Shown here: positions 23,906 through 33,012 of the stretch, one piece after another
How positions within the stretch are numbered: the first letter of the stretch is position 1
Layout: the number at the start of each line of letters is the position of its first letter
NCBI RefSeq assembly: GCF_034314165.1
Contig: NZ_JAVIWK010000001.1
Coordinates: forward strand, 2,619,001-2,683,000
DNA length: 64,000 nucleotides
Origin: Pseudomonas sp. Bout1
Lineage (GTDB): Bacteria > Pseudomonadota > Gammaproteobacteria > Pseudomonadales > Pseudomonadaceae
Direction of reading: 5' to 3'
Made by a program: the position numbers and the translations under genes
The notes under the pieces: generated by a model
Databases searched by the model: none
Seen by the model: the letters and a program-made list of their open reading frames with translations, nothing else
Told to the model about the DNA's origin: nothing

Positions 23906-25114
23906 ATGAGCAAGTTGTCTGCTGTACCCACACCGTCGATTGTGACGGTGGCTGAATTGAATGCCCGCGCCGACCGCATCCTGCCGCAGATTGCCGCCGG
24001 CGCTGCGCAACGCGAGCGCGACCGGCAACTGCCGTACGAGGCCGTGGCGCAGGTGGCCCAGGCCGGGCTGTTTACCGTGCGGATTCCCAAGCGTTTTGGC
24101 GGCGCCGGCGGTTCGGTCAAGGACGCGATAGCCTTGCTGATTCGCATCGCCTCGGCCGACTCCAACGTGGCCCAGGCCCTGCGCCCCGGTTTCGGGTTTA
24201 TCGAAGGCCTGTTGGCCTCCCGTGCAGAGGGCGCGCAGGAGGAGCGTGAGCGTTGGTTCGAGCGTTATCTGCAAGGCGCCGTGATTGGCAATGCCGGCTG
24301 GGAAGTCGGCGGTGCCAACGGTTCGATCAGCGCGCGCATCGTGGCCGACGGTGAACACTTTCGGGCTTCGGGCAGCAAGTACTACAGCACCGGTTCGTTG
24401 TATGCCGATTGGGTCAGCGCCGTGGCCCTGGACGAGAATGACCAGCCCGTCTCCTTCATCTTGCCGCGCGACCGCCAGGGCCTGGAGCTGCTGGATGATT
24501 TCGACGCCATGGGCCAGCGCCTGACCGCCAGCGGCACCACCCATTTGCATGATGTGCAGGTGTTGGCCAGCGAGATCCGCACGCGCACCGTCGAGGAAGG
24601 CAAGCGCACGATTGTCACGCCGTTCCTGCAAGTGTTCCTCGCGGCGGTGCAGGCCGGTATTGCGCGTAATGCGCTGAATGATGCGGTGATTTTTGCGAAG
24701 GAACATGCGCGGCCGATCAAGCACAGCAGCGCCACGCGCTCGGTGGATGACCCGTATGTGGAACTGAGTGTGGGCGACGTTTCGGCCCGGGCCTTTACCG
24801 CCGAAGCGGTGGTGCTGCACGCGGCCGACTCCATCGACCGCGCCTGGGCTGCGGATCTTGATTCGGTGGCCGTGGACCAGGCGGCAGTGGATGTGGCCCA
24901 AGCGCAATACATCGCGGCGGAATCGGCACTCAAGGCCGCCGAGTTGGTGTTCGACGTGGGTGGCGCTTCCACCACTGGCCGTGCCCACAACCTGGACCGG
25001 CACTGGCGCAACGCGCGCACCGTGGCCAACCACAACCCCCGGCACTGGAAAGCCGCGGCCGTGGGCGCCTGGCAACTCAAGGGCACGCCGCCACCGACAT
25101 CGGGGCTGTTTTGA
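23906..25114 (+). CDS. SfnB/DszC-like flavin-dependent oxidoreductase 2
   Basis: This 402-residue protein has the acyl-CoA dehydrogenase fold of the DszC/SfnB type. YYSTGSLYADWVSAVALDEND and GQRLTASGTTHLH in the middle domain and DVGGASTTGRAHNLDRHWRNARTVANHNP at the C-terminus match the copy at 11386 closely. ATG 23906 follows CAAGGAAG. It probably oxidises the imported compound with reduced flavin. This copy has no DszA-like partner in its own operon, so the two operons may act as one pathway. Confidence 0.85.
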   Translation: MSKLSAVPTPSIVTVAELNARADRILPQIAAGAAQRERDRQLPYEAVAQVAQAGLFTVRIPKRFGGAGGSVKDAIALLIRIASADSNVAQALRPGFGFIEGLLASRAEGAQEERERWFERYLQGAVIGNAGWEVGGANGSISARIVADGEHFRASGSKYYSTGSLYADWVSAVALDENDQPVSFILPRDRQGLELLDDFDAMGQRLTASGTTHLHDVQVLASEIRTRTVEEGKRTIVTPFLQVFLAAVQAGIARNALNDAVIFAKEHARPIKHSSATRSVDDPYVELSVGDVSARAFTAEAVVLHAADSIDRAWAADLDSVAVDQAAVDVAQAQYIAAESALKAAELVFDVGGASTTGRAHNLDRHWRNARTVANHNPRHWKAAAVGAWQLKGTPPPTSGLF

Positions 25115-26559
25115 ACACAGCCCTCGACCGTAATGTTTCACAGGCTCTGGGCGAGGTGGCCGGCGGTCATTCTCGCCGGGTGCCGATGATCATCGGCTGT
25201 GCGCTGTTCATGGAGCTGATCGACGCCACGGCGGTGCTGACGGCGCTGCCGCAGATGGCGCGGGACTTTGGCGAACCCAGTGTACGCATGAACCTGGTGG
25301 TGTCGCTGTACCTGCTGGCGGTGGCGCTGTTCGTGCCGGTCAGCGGCTGGGCGGCCGACCGTTTTGGGCCGCGTCGGGTATTTATCAGCGCGATCGTGCT
25401 GTTCACCCTGGCGTCGGTGGCGTGTGCCTGTTCGGGTTCGCTGCTGCAATTGTCCCTGGCGCGGTTGGCCCAGGGTGCATCGGGGGCAATGATGGTGCCG
25501 GTGGGGCAGGTGATTTTGCTGCGCTGGTCGGCGCGGGAAAACCTGCTGCGCGCCATGTCCTACCTGACGGTGGCGGCGCTGGTGGGACCATTGCTGGGGC
25601 CGCCGTTGGGCGGGCTGCTGGTGACGGTGTTGTCATGGCACTGGATCTTCCTGATCAACCTGCCGATCGGCGTGCTCGGGGTGATCCTGGTGTTGCGCTA
25701 CATCCCGGATTACTCCGGGGTGCCCGGCCAGCCATTGGATATTCCCGGTCTGTTGCTCAGTGGTGTGGCGCTGGGCGGGCTGGTGTTCGGTTTCGAGGTG
25801 CTGGGCCACGGCCTGTTGCCGCGCCAATGGGCGTTGCTGCTGATTGGCGGTGGGCTGTCGAGTGCCTGGCTGTATGTTCTGCATGCCCGGCGCACGGCGC
25901 ACCCGTTGATCGATTTTTCACTGCTGAAAATCCCGACGTTTGCGGTGAGTTTCTGGGGCGGCAACCTGATGCGCATCGGCAGTGCGTCACAGCCGTTTTT
26001 GCTGGTGCTGCTATTTCAGCTGTGCTTCGGGCTTAACCCGCTGCAGGCCGGGCTGCTGAGCGTGGCCGGTGGTGTGGGCGCGTTCCTGATGAAGATGCTG
26101 GCGGTACGGATCGTCAGCCGCTTCGGCTTTCGGCGTACCTTGATCAGCAATGCCGTGCTCACCGGCCTGACCATCCTGGCGTGCAGCCTGTTCGAGGTGT
26201 CCACGCCGTACTGGATCGTGGTGCTGGTGCTGTTTGGCAGCGGGATCATTCGCTCGCTGCAATTCAGCACGCTGGGGGCGTTGACCTACGCCGACGTGCC
26301 GCCGGAGCAATCCAGCCGGGCCAGCAGCCTGTCGGCGATGACCATTCAGTTGACGCTGAGTTTGTCGGTGGGCATCGCGGCGGCGTTGCTCGGCTTGATC
26401 ATGGCCGTACGCGGGCATGCCACGGTCGAGCAGAGCGATATCGCCTGGATCATGGCGGGTGCCGGGTTGTTGTGTGCGTTGTCGGGGTTGGTCTACCGTA
26501 GGTTGTCGCCGCAGGCAGGCTCGGCGATCTATGCAAGACGCGCAGAGGATATCGGATGA
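25111..26559 (+). CDS. MFS transporter, DHA2-like (14 membrane segments)
   Basis: This 482-residue membrane protein starts at a TTG that overlaps the previous stop by 4 bases (TTGA), so translation is probably coupled. An alternative ATG lies further in. Motifs fit drug:proton antiporters: MELIDATAVLTALPQMARDFG in helix 1, GWAADRFGPRRVF as the cytoplasmic loop motif, LARLAQGASGAMMVPVGQVILLR, and WHWIFLINLPIGVLGVIL. In this operon it may export a product or excess ligand. The first operon lacks an equivalent gene. Confidence 0.9.
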   Translation: MNTALDRNVSQALGEVAGGHSRRVPMIIGCALFMELIDATAVLTALPQMARDFGEPSVRMNLVVSLYLLAVALFVPVSGWAADRFGPRRVFISAIVLFTLASVACACSGSLLQLSLARLAQGASGAMMVPVGQVILLRWSARENLLRAMSYLTVAALVGPLLGPPLGGLLVTVLSWHWIFLINLPIGVLGVILVLRYIPDYSGVPGQPLDIPGLLLSGVALGGLVFGFEVLGHGLLPRQWALLLIGGGLSSAWLYVLHARRTAHPLIDFSLLKIPTFAVSFWGGNLMRIGSASQPFLLVLLFQLCFGLNPLQAGLLSVAGGVGAFLMKMLAVRIVSRFGFRRTLISNAVLTGLTILACSLFEVSTPYWIVVLVLFGSGIIRSLQFSTLGALTYADVPPEQSSRASSLSAMTIQLTLSLSVGIAAALLGLIMAVRGHATVEQSDIAWIMAGAGLLCALSGLVYRRLSPQAGSAIYARRAEDIG

Positions 26560-27068
26560 TTCGTACGGCACGTATCGAGGACGCGGGTGACATCGCCTGG
26601 GTGCATATCCGCAGTTGGCAACAGGCTTACCATGAGCTGATGCCGGCGGGCTACCTGGCTTCGCTGGAGGCGACACAGCCCAGGCGCGAAGCCTTTTGGC
26701 GGCAGTCGCTTGAACAGGGAAGCGAAGCGGTGTTTGTCGCGCTGGTGGAGGAGCGTGTGGTGGGCTGGATTGTCGTGAGCCCGAGCCGTGACGAGGATGC
26801 TGATCCCGACGACACTGGCGAAGTGCAAGCGTTGCATGTGCTTGCCGAGCATTGGGGAACCGGAGTGGGCAGGGCGCTGTGGCTCAAAGGCCTGGAACAT
26901 CTCGCCAGCCAGGGCCTGGAGACGGCGACGTTGTGGGTGCTTGCCGGAAACCGGCGGGCCATACGTTTTTACCAAAACGCCGGATGGGTAGCACAGGCCG
27001 AATCAAGCCGCACCCTCACGCGTGGCGGTCGTGAGCTGGAAGAAGTTCGCTACCAATCCCGAACGTAA
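26556..27068 (+). CDS. GNAT family N-acetyltransferase 2
   Basis: This 170-residue acetyltransferase starts with an ATGA overlap with the MFS gene. It shows MIRTARIEDAGDIAWVHIRSWQQAYHELMP, the acetyl-CoA loop HWGTGVGRALW and NRRAIRFYQNAGW. It resembles the GNAT at 17693 in both length and the WQ-AY pattern near residue 22, and it occupies the same last-in-operon position. The substrate is unknown. Confidence 0.88.
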   Translation: MIRTARIEDAGDIAWVHIRSWQQAYHELMPAGYLASLEATQPRREAFWRQSLEQGSEAVFVALVEERVVGWIVVSPSRDEDADPDDTGEVQALHVLAEHWGTGVGRALWLKGLEHLASQGLETATLWVLAGNRRAIRFYQNAGWVAQAESSRTLTRGGRELEEVRYQSRT

Positions 27069-27077
27069 CACTGAACC

Positions 27078-27327
27078 TGTGGCGAGGGAGCTTGCTGTGG
27101 AGAGGGAGCTGCTGTGGCGATGGAGCTTGCTGTGGCGAGGGAGCTTGCTGTGGAGAGGGAGCTTGCTGTGGCGAGGGAGCTTGCTCCCGCTGGAGTGCGA
27201 AGCGCTCCCAGGATTTTGGGGCCGCTGCGCAGCCCAGCGGGAGCAAGCTCCCTCGCCACAGCAAGCTCCCTCGCCACAGCAGCTCCCTGCCACAGCAGCT
27301 TCCTCGCCACAGCAGCGTCCTGCCACA
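27078..27327. repeat. Expanded REP palindrome with tandem arms
   Basis: Six tandem variants of an 18-bp unit (TGTGGCGAGGGAGCTTGC) run from 27078 to about 27188. A normal REP centre follows (CCCGCTGG...CCAGCGGG), then five inverted, partly shortened copies run to 27327. The whole stretch can fold into one very long hairpin. It fills most of the gap between the GNAT and ABC exporter genes and contains no real ORF. Confidence 0.85.
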
Positions 27328-27432
27328 AGTGATCGGTTGTCTGTTCCATTTGCTGACCATCAGGCACCAACGGTGCCATTTTTTGCCTGAAAGCTGCGCG
27401 GCCACAGGCGTCATTCAGGAATGTCATTGGCC

Positions 27433-29238
27433 ATGAGCTCGTCTTTCTCATTGTTTCGCACCTGGAATGTCCAGCACTTGCCGTCGACCCCGGCAGCCTT
27501 TGTGCGACATTTCATTGGTCATTTCAAAGGCTGGTACCTGGCCATTTTGCTGCTGCAGATTGCCGCCGTGGTGTGCTCGATTCTGATTCCCTGGGGCTTG
27601 GGCCAAATCACCCGTACGGTCAGCAACGGGCTGGAGGCAGAGCGTGCGTTTGAGGTGCTGCGCTGGCCCTTGACCCTGTTCGCCGTGCTGTTGGTGTGCG
27701 AGGTGGTGTTCACCCGCGCGGCGGCGGGCTGCCATATCCATGTGTTGCCGTTGCAGCGGCGCACGGTGACTCATGTGGTATTCGCCTACCTGCAACAGCA
27801 CTCCCACCGTTTTATCAGCAATGAGTTTGCCGGCGCGCTGGCGCACCGGGTGTCCGAAGTGACCCTTGGGGTGAACCAGACGTTGAGCATCCTGCTGTTC
27901 GACCTGATCCCGCTGCTGGTAACGCTGAGCCTGGCCACGGCGTTGCTGTGGACGGCATCACCGCTGTTGGCCTTGTTCATGGCCGGCTGGTCCGTGGTGT
28001 TTATCGGCATCTGTTACCTGCTTGCGCGGCGCAGTCATCCCCTTGCGCAGCAGTATTCGGCAGCGCGCAGCACCAGTACCGGCAAGGTCGTGGACGCCGT
28101 GTCCAACCTGGCCAATATCCGCCTGTTTGCCCGGCATGCGTTCGAGCACAGTTACCTGGGCACCTTCCTCGACAAGGAGGTGACTGCGGCCTATCGCTCC
28201 CTCGGCTACATGGAGCGCATCCGCTGGTTCCAGACCAGCTGTGGCGTGGTGCTCAAGCTGGGCCTGTTGCTGCTTGCCCTCTACCTGTGGCGCAGTCACC
28301 GCATCGACATCGCCGCGTTTGTGATGTCCACCAGCCTGTCGCTGTTGATCATCAGCGACGTGGGCAACCTGTCGCGGCGCTTTCTCGAGTTCTTCGAGGC
28401 CACCGGCAATATCGCCAACGGCGTGCGTACCCTGATTCGTCCTCATGAAGTCATCGACCAGCCCGGTGCGAAGGCACTGCTGGTCAAGCGCGGGGATATC
28501 GAATTTCGCGACGTAGGCTTCAGCTACGGCGCCGGCCGGCCGATTTTCGAGCAGCTGAATATCGTCATCCCCGCCGGCCAGAAAGTCGGCCTGGTGGGCG
28601 CTTCGGGTTCCGGCAAGTCGACACTGTTGAGCCTGCTGCTGCGCCTCTACGACGTACAACAAGGCCAGGTGCTGGTGGACGGCAAGGACGTACGCGACGT
28701 TACCCAGCATTCGCTGCACCAGCAGATCGGCCTGATTCCCCAGGAGCCCGGCCTGTTCCACCGCAGCATTCGCGAAAACATCCATTACGGCCGCCTGGAC
28801 GCCTCGATGGACGAAGTCGCCGAGGCCATTCACCGCGCCGGCGCCAGTGAGTTTATCGACAGCATGGAACACGGCTACGAGTCGCTGGTAGGTGAGCGTG
28901 GGGTCAAGTTGTCCGGTGGCCAGCGCCAGCGTATTGCGATCGCCCGGGTGTTGCTGAAAAACGCGCCGATTTTGGTGATGGATGAAGCCACTTCCAGCCT
29001 GGACTCGATCACCGAGCGCTTTATCCAGGACAAGCTCGACGAAATCATGGAGAACAAGACCGTGCTGGTGGTGGCGCACCGGCTGTCCACCGTGGCCCAT
29101 CTGGACCGGATCCTGGTGTTCGACAATGGCCGGGTGATCGAGGACGGCAGCCATGAACAGCTGCTGCGCCAGGGCGGGCAATATGCGCGGTTGTGGAGTC
29201 GCCAGTTCAGCGATGCGCTGGATGAAGCGGCGCTGTGA
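27433..29238 (+). CDS. ABC exporter, half-transporter with fused membrane and ATPase domains
   Basis: From ATG 27433 this is a 601-residue half-size ABC exporter. The N-terminal region (about 25-330) contains some six membrane helices (GWYLAILLLQIAAVVCSILIP and FDLIPLLVTLSLATALLW). The C-terminal ATPase domain has Walker A GASGSGKST, signature LSGGQRQRIAIARVLL, Walker B PILVMDEATSSLD and a switch His in VVAHRLSTVAH. An ATG at 27421 is also possible, but AGGA lies too close to it. The family includes lipid, peptide and heavy-metal-conjugate exporters (MsbA/ATM1 type). It sits between the importer operon and the regulator but has no sigma-54 promoter that I can see. Confidence 0.88.
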   Translation: MSSSFSLFRTWNVQHLPSTPAAFVRHFIGHFKGWYLAILLLQIAAVVCSILIPWGLGQITRTVSNGLEAERAFEVLRWPLTLFAVLLVCEVVFTRAAAGCHIHVLPLQRRTVTHVVFAYLQQHSHRFISNEFAGALAHRVSEVTLGVNQTLSILLFDLIPLLVTLSLATALLWTASPLLALFMAGWSVVFIGICYLLARRSHPLAQQYSAARSTSTGKVVDAVSNLANIRLFARHAFEHSYLGTFLDKEVTAAYRSLGYMERIRWFQTSCGVVLKLGLLLLALYLWRSHRIDIAAFVMSTSLSLLIISDVGNLSRRFLEFFEATGNIANGVRTLIRPHEVIDQPGAKALLVKRGDIEFRDVGFSYGAGRPIFEQLNIVIPAGQKVGLVGASGSGKSTLLSLLLRLYDVQQGQVLVDGKDVRDVTQHSLHQQIGLIPQEPGLFHRSIRENIHYGRLDASMDEVAEAIHRAGASEFIDSMEHGYESLVGERGVKLSGGQRQRIAIARVLLKNAPILVMDEATSSLDSITERFIQDKLDEIMENKTVLVVAHRLSTVAHLDRILVFDNGRVIEDGSHEQLLRQGGQYARLWSRQFSDALDEAAL

Positions 29239-29239
29239 T

Positions 29240-29266
29240 CACGCGGCGCATCGGGTACGCCGCGTG
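29240..29266. terminator. Hairpin between convergent genes
   Basis: CACGCGGCG and CGCCGCGTG form a perfect 9-bp stem with a 9-nt loop between the convergent ends of the ABC exporter and the sigma-54 activator. There is no T-run on either strand, so it may be a bidirectional pause or mRNA-end structure rather than a strong intrinsic terminator. Confidence 0.55.
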
Positions 29267-29273
29267 TTGAGGT

Positions 29274-30362
29274 TCAGATCGACAGGTGTAGCACCCGATC
29301 ATCCTTGGCACTGGCCAAAGGTCGTCGTTTGTTGACCTTCAGCTCACCGAGGTTGATCAGCAGGGTACGGGTCACGTTGCGACTCAGCCCCAGCAACTCG
29401 GCGGTGTGCACCTGGTTTTGGTGGCACAGCCGGTAGGCGGCGGTCAGCAGGCTGCGCTCGACCTGTTCATGGAGGTTGTCGATCTGCTCTTCGAACAGGC
29501 GCTGGAAGGCCTGGTCGAGCAAGTCATGGGCGGTGGTGCTGTCTTCCTGGCGTTCGATGCGCAGGTTGGACATGCGCAAGTCGTCGGCCTGGATCACGCC
29601 ATCGCGGCAGATCAGCAAGGTGTGGTGGATGACGTTTTCCAGCTCGCGGATATTCCCCGGCCAACTGTAGGTGGCCAGCCGTTGCTCGGCTTCCTTGCTC
29701 AAGATGACCTCGCCATACCCCAGGCGGCGGGTGTAGGTGTCGATGAAATACTGCACCAACGGCAGGATATCGCCGGGGCGATCCCGCAGTGGGCTGAGTT
29801 CGAGGTTGACCACGTTCAGGCGGTAGAACAGGTCCTCGCGAAAATGCCCGGCATTGATAGCTTTTTCCAGCTGCACGTTGGTCGCCGCCAGCACCCGCAC
29901 ATTGATCGGAATGCTTTTGCGCGACCCCAGGCGCACCACTTCGCGCTCCTGTAGTACCCGCAGCAGCTTGACCTGGATCGACATCGGCAAGTCGCCGATT
30001 TCATCCAGGAACAGCGTGCCGCCGTTGGCTTCTTCAAACCAGCCGGCCTTGGCGCTGAGGGCGCCGGTGAACGCGCCTTTCTCGTGGCCGAACAGTTCGG
30101 CTTCCACCAGCGATTCGGAGAACGCGCCGCAATTCACCGCCACGAAGGGTTGCGTCTTGCGGCCACTGAGGTTGTGGATATGGCGCGCCACCAGCTCCTT
30201 GCCGGTGCCGGTGTCGCCAATGATCAGCACGCTGGCTTCGCTCGGCGCCACTTGTTCTACATGCCTGAGCAGGGCCTTGGACCTGGGGTCTTCGAATACC
30301 TGAGCGGTGGCGCGGATGGAGGTGGCGAGGGCGGGCGAGGGAGGTAAGGTCAGCAGTTGCAT
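29274..30362 (-). CDS. Sigma-54-dependent transcriptional activator, SfnR-like
   Basis: This 362-residue enhancer-binding protein has no N-terminal sensor domain, so it is controlled by its own level or by other proteins, as SfnR is. The short N-terminus SIRATAQVFEDPRSKALLRH resembles SfnR. The AAA+ domain has Walker A GDTGTGKE (49-56), GAFTGA (96-101) contacting sigma-54, and Walker B TLFLDEIGDLP. The C-terminal HTH is HTAELLGLSRNVTRTLL. ATG 30362 has AGGGA upstream; a TTG at 30377 is in frame but lacks one. It most likely binds the TGTT-N8-AACA sites upstream of the three neighbouring sigma-54 promoters. The SfnR assignment is by resemblance. Confidence 0.88.
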   Translation of the reverse strand: MQLLTLPPSPALATSIRATAQVFEDPRSKALLRHVEQVAPSEASVLIIGDTGTGKELVARHIHNLSGRKTQPFVAVNCGAFSESLVEAELFGHEKGAFTGALSAKAGWFEEANGGTLFLDEIGDLPMSIQVKLLRVLQEREVVRLGSRKSIPINVRVLAATNVQLEKAINAGHFREDLFYRLNVVNLELSPLRDRPGDILPLVQYFIDTYTRRLGYGEVILSKEAEQRLATYSWPGNIRELENVIHHTLLICRDGVIQADDLRMSNLRIERQEDSTTAHDLLDQAFQRLFEEQIDNLHEQVERSLLTAAYRLCHQNQVHTAELLGLSRNVTRTLLINLGELKVNKRRPLASAKDDRVLHLSI

Positions 30363-30616
30363 GGCGATCCCTATCAATAAAAGTTCGACCCGATAGTGTT
30401 CGGATTAATGTGTTTCAAGCGCCGTTAATAGAGCAAGAGACGTACCACGTAACGAGAGGCGGATAACCTGGGTTTTTTGATGCCTGTCTAAGAGCGGCGC
30501 GTGTCAAAAGTGCATAGTTTGTTGAACAGGTGTTTGGCGTTGCACAGTTCTAGCGGGGGGCGCGCGCGTTATGCCGTTATCGCTTAACTATATAATTAAT
30601 AGTGCTTTTTCGCGCG

Positions 30617-30632
30617 TGTTGGAAAATGAACA
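30617..30632. promoter_or_regulatory. Candidate activator site (UAS) TGTT-N8-AACA, receptor 2
   Basis: TGTTGGAAAATGAACA lies exactly 72 bases upstream of the -24 element at 30705. The rest of the 30363-30791 gap is AT-richer than its surroundings and holds a possible weaker copy, TGTTTGGCGTTGCACA (30531-30546), but no gene. Confidence 0.65.
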
Positions 30633-30704
30633 GGCCCGCAGCAAAGTGTTGAACACGGGGCGGATAACGAAGTCGACGGGCCTTCATTTATTGAAGTTTT
30701 GACG

Positions 30705-30720
30705 TGGCACGAACTCTGCA
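30705..30720 (+). promoter_or_regulatory. Sigma-54 promoter of receptor 2
   Basis: TGGCACGAACTCTGCA has a perfect TGGCACG -24 element and GC at the -12 position with N10 between. It is the best sigma-54 match in the window and ends 71 bases before the receptor ATG. Confidence 0.85.
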
Positions 30721-30791
30721 AAGTTGAAACCAGAGCGCGACTATACGAATAGATGCTCCCACTCAATAGAGAACCCAGGAGTATTTAATTC

Positions 30792-32897
30792 ATGCGGCAA
30801 CTGTTTGAACCACGCGCTCGTTTTTTTGAGTCATTGGCCACTGCTTCCAGCCTTGGCGTGCTATTGATGCTGGTACAGGGCACGGCTTTTGCCGCCGAGG
30901 CCGACCCTACCCTGGCTACGGTGGTGGTCACCGGCGCGCAAGCCAGCGAAGCGCAAAAGGCCGAAAAACAGCTGGCCAGGGTGCCCGGCAAAACCGCAGT
31001 GATCGACAACCGCAAAATCGAGCAGGGCCGGGCGGCGAATGCCGAGGATGTGCTGGCGTTGCAGCCGGGGGTATTCGCCCAGGCCACCAGCGGTTCGGGC
31101 GCCAACAAGATTTCGATCCGTGGTTCGGGCCTCAATACCTTCTACCAAGGCTACGTGCTGGGGATCAAATTCCTCTACGACGGCCTGCCCTTGACCGGCC
31201 CGGGCGGCACCCAGGAAGACATGCTGGACATGGCCTCGGTGGACCACACCGAGGTGCTCTACGGCGCCAATGCCTTCCGCTATTCGGCCTTGTCATTGGG
31301 CGGCGCGATCAACTTCGTGAGCAAGACCGGCCGCACCGACCCCGGCAATTACGCACGCTTTGAAGCCGGTAGCTTCGGCTATCGCAAGCAGCAACTGAGC
31401 ACCGGTGGCGTGGACGGTGACAACGACTACTACGTCAGCATCCAGCACAACGAGCGAGACGGTTACCAGGACAACACGCCGAACAAGGGCCAAGGCATCG
31501 TCGCCAACTTCGGCCACGTGTTCAGCCCGCAACTGGAGACGCGCTTCTACATTCGCTACAAGGAAGAAACCCTGAGCCAGGGCAATACCCTGACCAAATA
31601 CCAACTCAAGCACGACCCCACGAGCAACCTCGTGCCCATCGGGCGCAAGAAGGACGGCTCGACCCTGCTGGGCAGCACCACCACCTATACCTTCGACGAT
31701 AATGCCAAGCTCGAAGTCGGCCTGGGCTACAACGATTACCCGCTGGACAACGGCTGGCGCTACTCGCCAACCCCCCAGGAATGGCGCTCCCAGGACGTCA
31801 ACCTGACCCTGCGCTACCTGCGCACCGCCGACACCTTCTTTGGCCTGCGCAGTGACAGCAGTGTGACGTTCAGCAATACCCTGGCGTACCTGGCCGACGT
31901 GAAGTCCCACAGCAAGGCCACCGGCATCACCCAGCAGAAAACCAACTACACCGGTTCACGCGACACGGTGTTTTCCCTCGGCAACGAACTGCAACTGAAC
32001 GACCGAACGTGGCTGTCCACCGGGCTGTCGCTGATTGATATCAAGCGCAAGGCGCAGATCGAATACAGCACCAGCACCAATACCAGTGCATTCCCCAGTG
32101 GGGTTGAGTACGACGAGACCGACCTCGCCCCGCGGATCGGCTTGCGCTACCAGTTGACCCCGGAGTTCGAAGTGTTCGGCAACGTCAGCCGCTCGGTGGA
32201 CCCACCGGTTACCTGGCAGTTGGGTAGCACCGGCACCCCTTACATTCGCGATGTGCGGCCACAAAAAGCCAACACCGTGGAGTTTGGTATTCGCGGCGGC
32301 CACGGCATTTTCGACGGCAGCCTGACGGTCTATCGCTCGTGGGTGCAGAAAGAGCTGTTGTCGGTGGTGGTGCGCCAGGCAACCGCTACCCAGGACCAGT
32401 TAGTCGCCACCTCCAATGGCAGCGCGACGATTCACCAGGGCATCGAAGCGGGCTTGAATGCGCAGTTGTGGGACGGCGGCAATGGCGACACCGTGACCCT
32501 GCGCCAGGCTTACACCTTCAACGACTTCCACTACCGCAACGACTCGGTGTTTGGCGATAACCAATTGCCGGGCCTGCCACGCCAGGTCTACCAGGCCGAG
32601 CTGGAATATCGCCAGGGCAGCGGTTTCTACGCGCAGCTCAACGCCCGGGCGGCGTCCAGTTATTACGTGGATTTTGCCAACTCACTGAGTGCGCCGTCTT
32701 ATACGTTATGGGGGGCCAAGGTGGGCTACGAGGCCCCGAGCAAGAAGTGGGAAGTGTTCGTCGACGCGCGCAACCTGACCAACAAACGCTACGCCACGGC
32801 CACCAACACCGCGTACGACGCCAAGGGCCAGGACTCGGCCAACTTCTATGTGGGGGATGCGTTCAACGTGACCACGGGGGTTGCGTTTCACTTCTGA
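30792..32897 (+). CDS. TonB-dependent outer-membrane receptor 2
   Basis: This 701-residue receptor is paralogous to the one at 6147. It has a signal peptide ending GTAFA-AE and a TonB-box-like ATVVVTGA. Its plug sequences VLALQPGVFAQATSGSGANKISIRGSG and FRYSALSLGGAINFVSKTG nearly match receptor 1, and shared barrel sequence includes NVSRSVDPP and FGDNQLPG. The C-terminal residue is Phe (VAFHF), needed for barrel insertion. CAGGAG lies upstream of the ATG. It has its own sigma-54 promoter and starts divergently from the activator gene. The two receptors probably serve the two ABC importers, with unknown ligands. Confidence 0.93.
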   Translation: MRQLFEPRARFFESLATASSLGVLLMLVQGTAFAAEADPTLATVVVTGAQASEAQKAEKQLARVPGKTAVIDNRKIEQGRAANAEDVLALQPGVFAQATSGSGANKISIRGSGLNTFYQGYVLGIKFLYDGLPLTGPGGTQEDMLDMASVDHTEVLYGANAFRYSALSLGGAINFVSKTGRTDPGNYARFEAGSFGYRKQQLSTGGVDGDNDYYVSIQHNERDGYQDNTPNKGQGIVANFGHVFSPQLETRFYIRYKEETLSQGNTLTKYQLKHDPTSNLVPIGRKKDGSTLLGSTTTYTFDDNAKLEVGLGYNDYPLDNGWRYSPTPQEWRSQDVNLTLRYLRTADTFFGLRSDSSVTFSNTLAYLADVKSHSKATGITQQKTNYTGSRDTVFSLGNELQLNDRTWLSTGLSLIDIKRKAQIEYSTSTNTSAFPSGVEYDETDLAPRIGLRYQLTPEFEVFGNVSRSVDPPVTWQLGSTGTPYIRDVRPQKANTVEFGIRGGHGIFDGSLTVYRSWVQKELLSVVVRQATATQDQLVATSNGSATIHQGIEAGLNAQLWDGGNGDTVTLRQAYTFNDFHYRNDSVFGDNQLPGLPRQVYQAELEYRQGSGFYAQLNARAASSYYVDFANSLSAPSYTLWGAKVGYEAPSKKWEVFVDARNLTNKRYATATNTAYDAKGQDSANFYVGDAFNVTTGVAFHF

Positions 32898-32901
32898 CAA
32901 C

Positions 32902-32986
32902 TGTGGCAGCTGGCTTGCCTGCGATTGCATCACCTCGGTGTGACAGAAATACCGAGTTGCCTGCATCGCCGGCAAGCCAGCGCCTG
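32902..32986. repeat. REP doublet
   Basis: Inverted arms tgtggcagctggcttgcc and ggcaagccagcgcctg surround a CACCTCGG/CCGAG core. It lies between receptor 2 and the convergent gene at 33013. Confidence 0.8.
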
Positions 32987-33012
32987 CGTTGGTTTTTGTT
33001 GCTGCTGGAGAT

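Noticed and set aside
27016..27451. Repetitive ORFs (LLWRGS and ATASSL repeats) on both strands, or a CRISPR-like array
   Set aside because: They are translations of the expanded REP palindrome. Units are contiguous without unique spacers and appear in both orientations.
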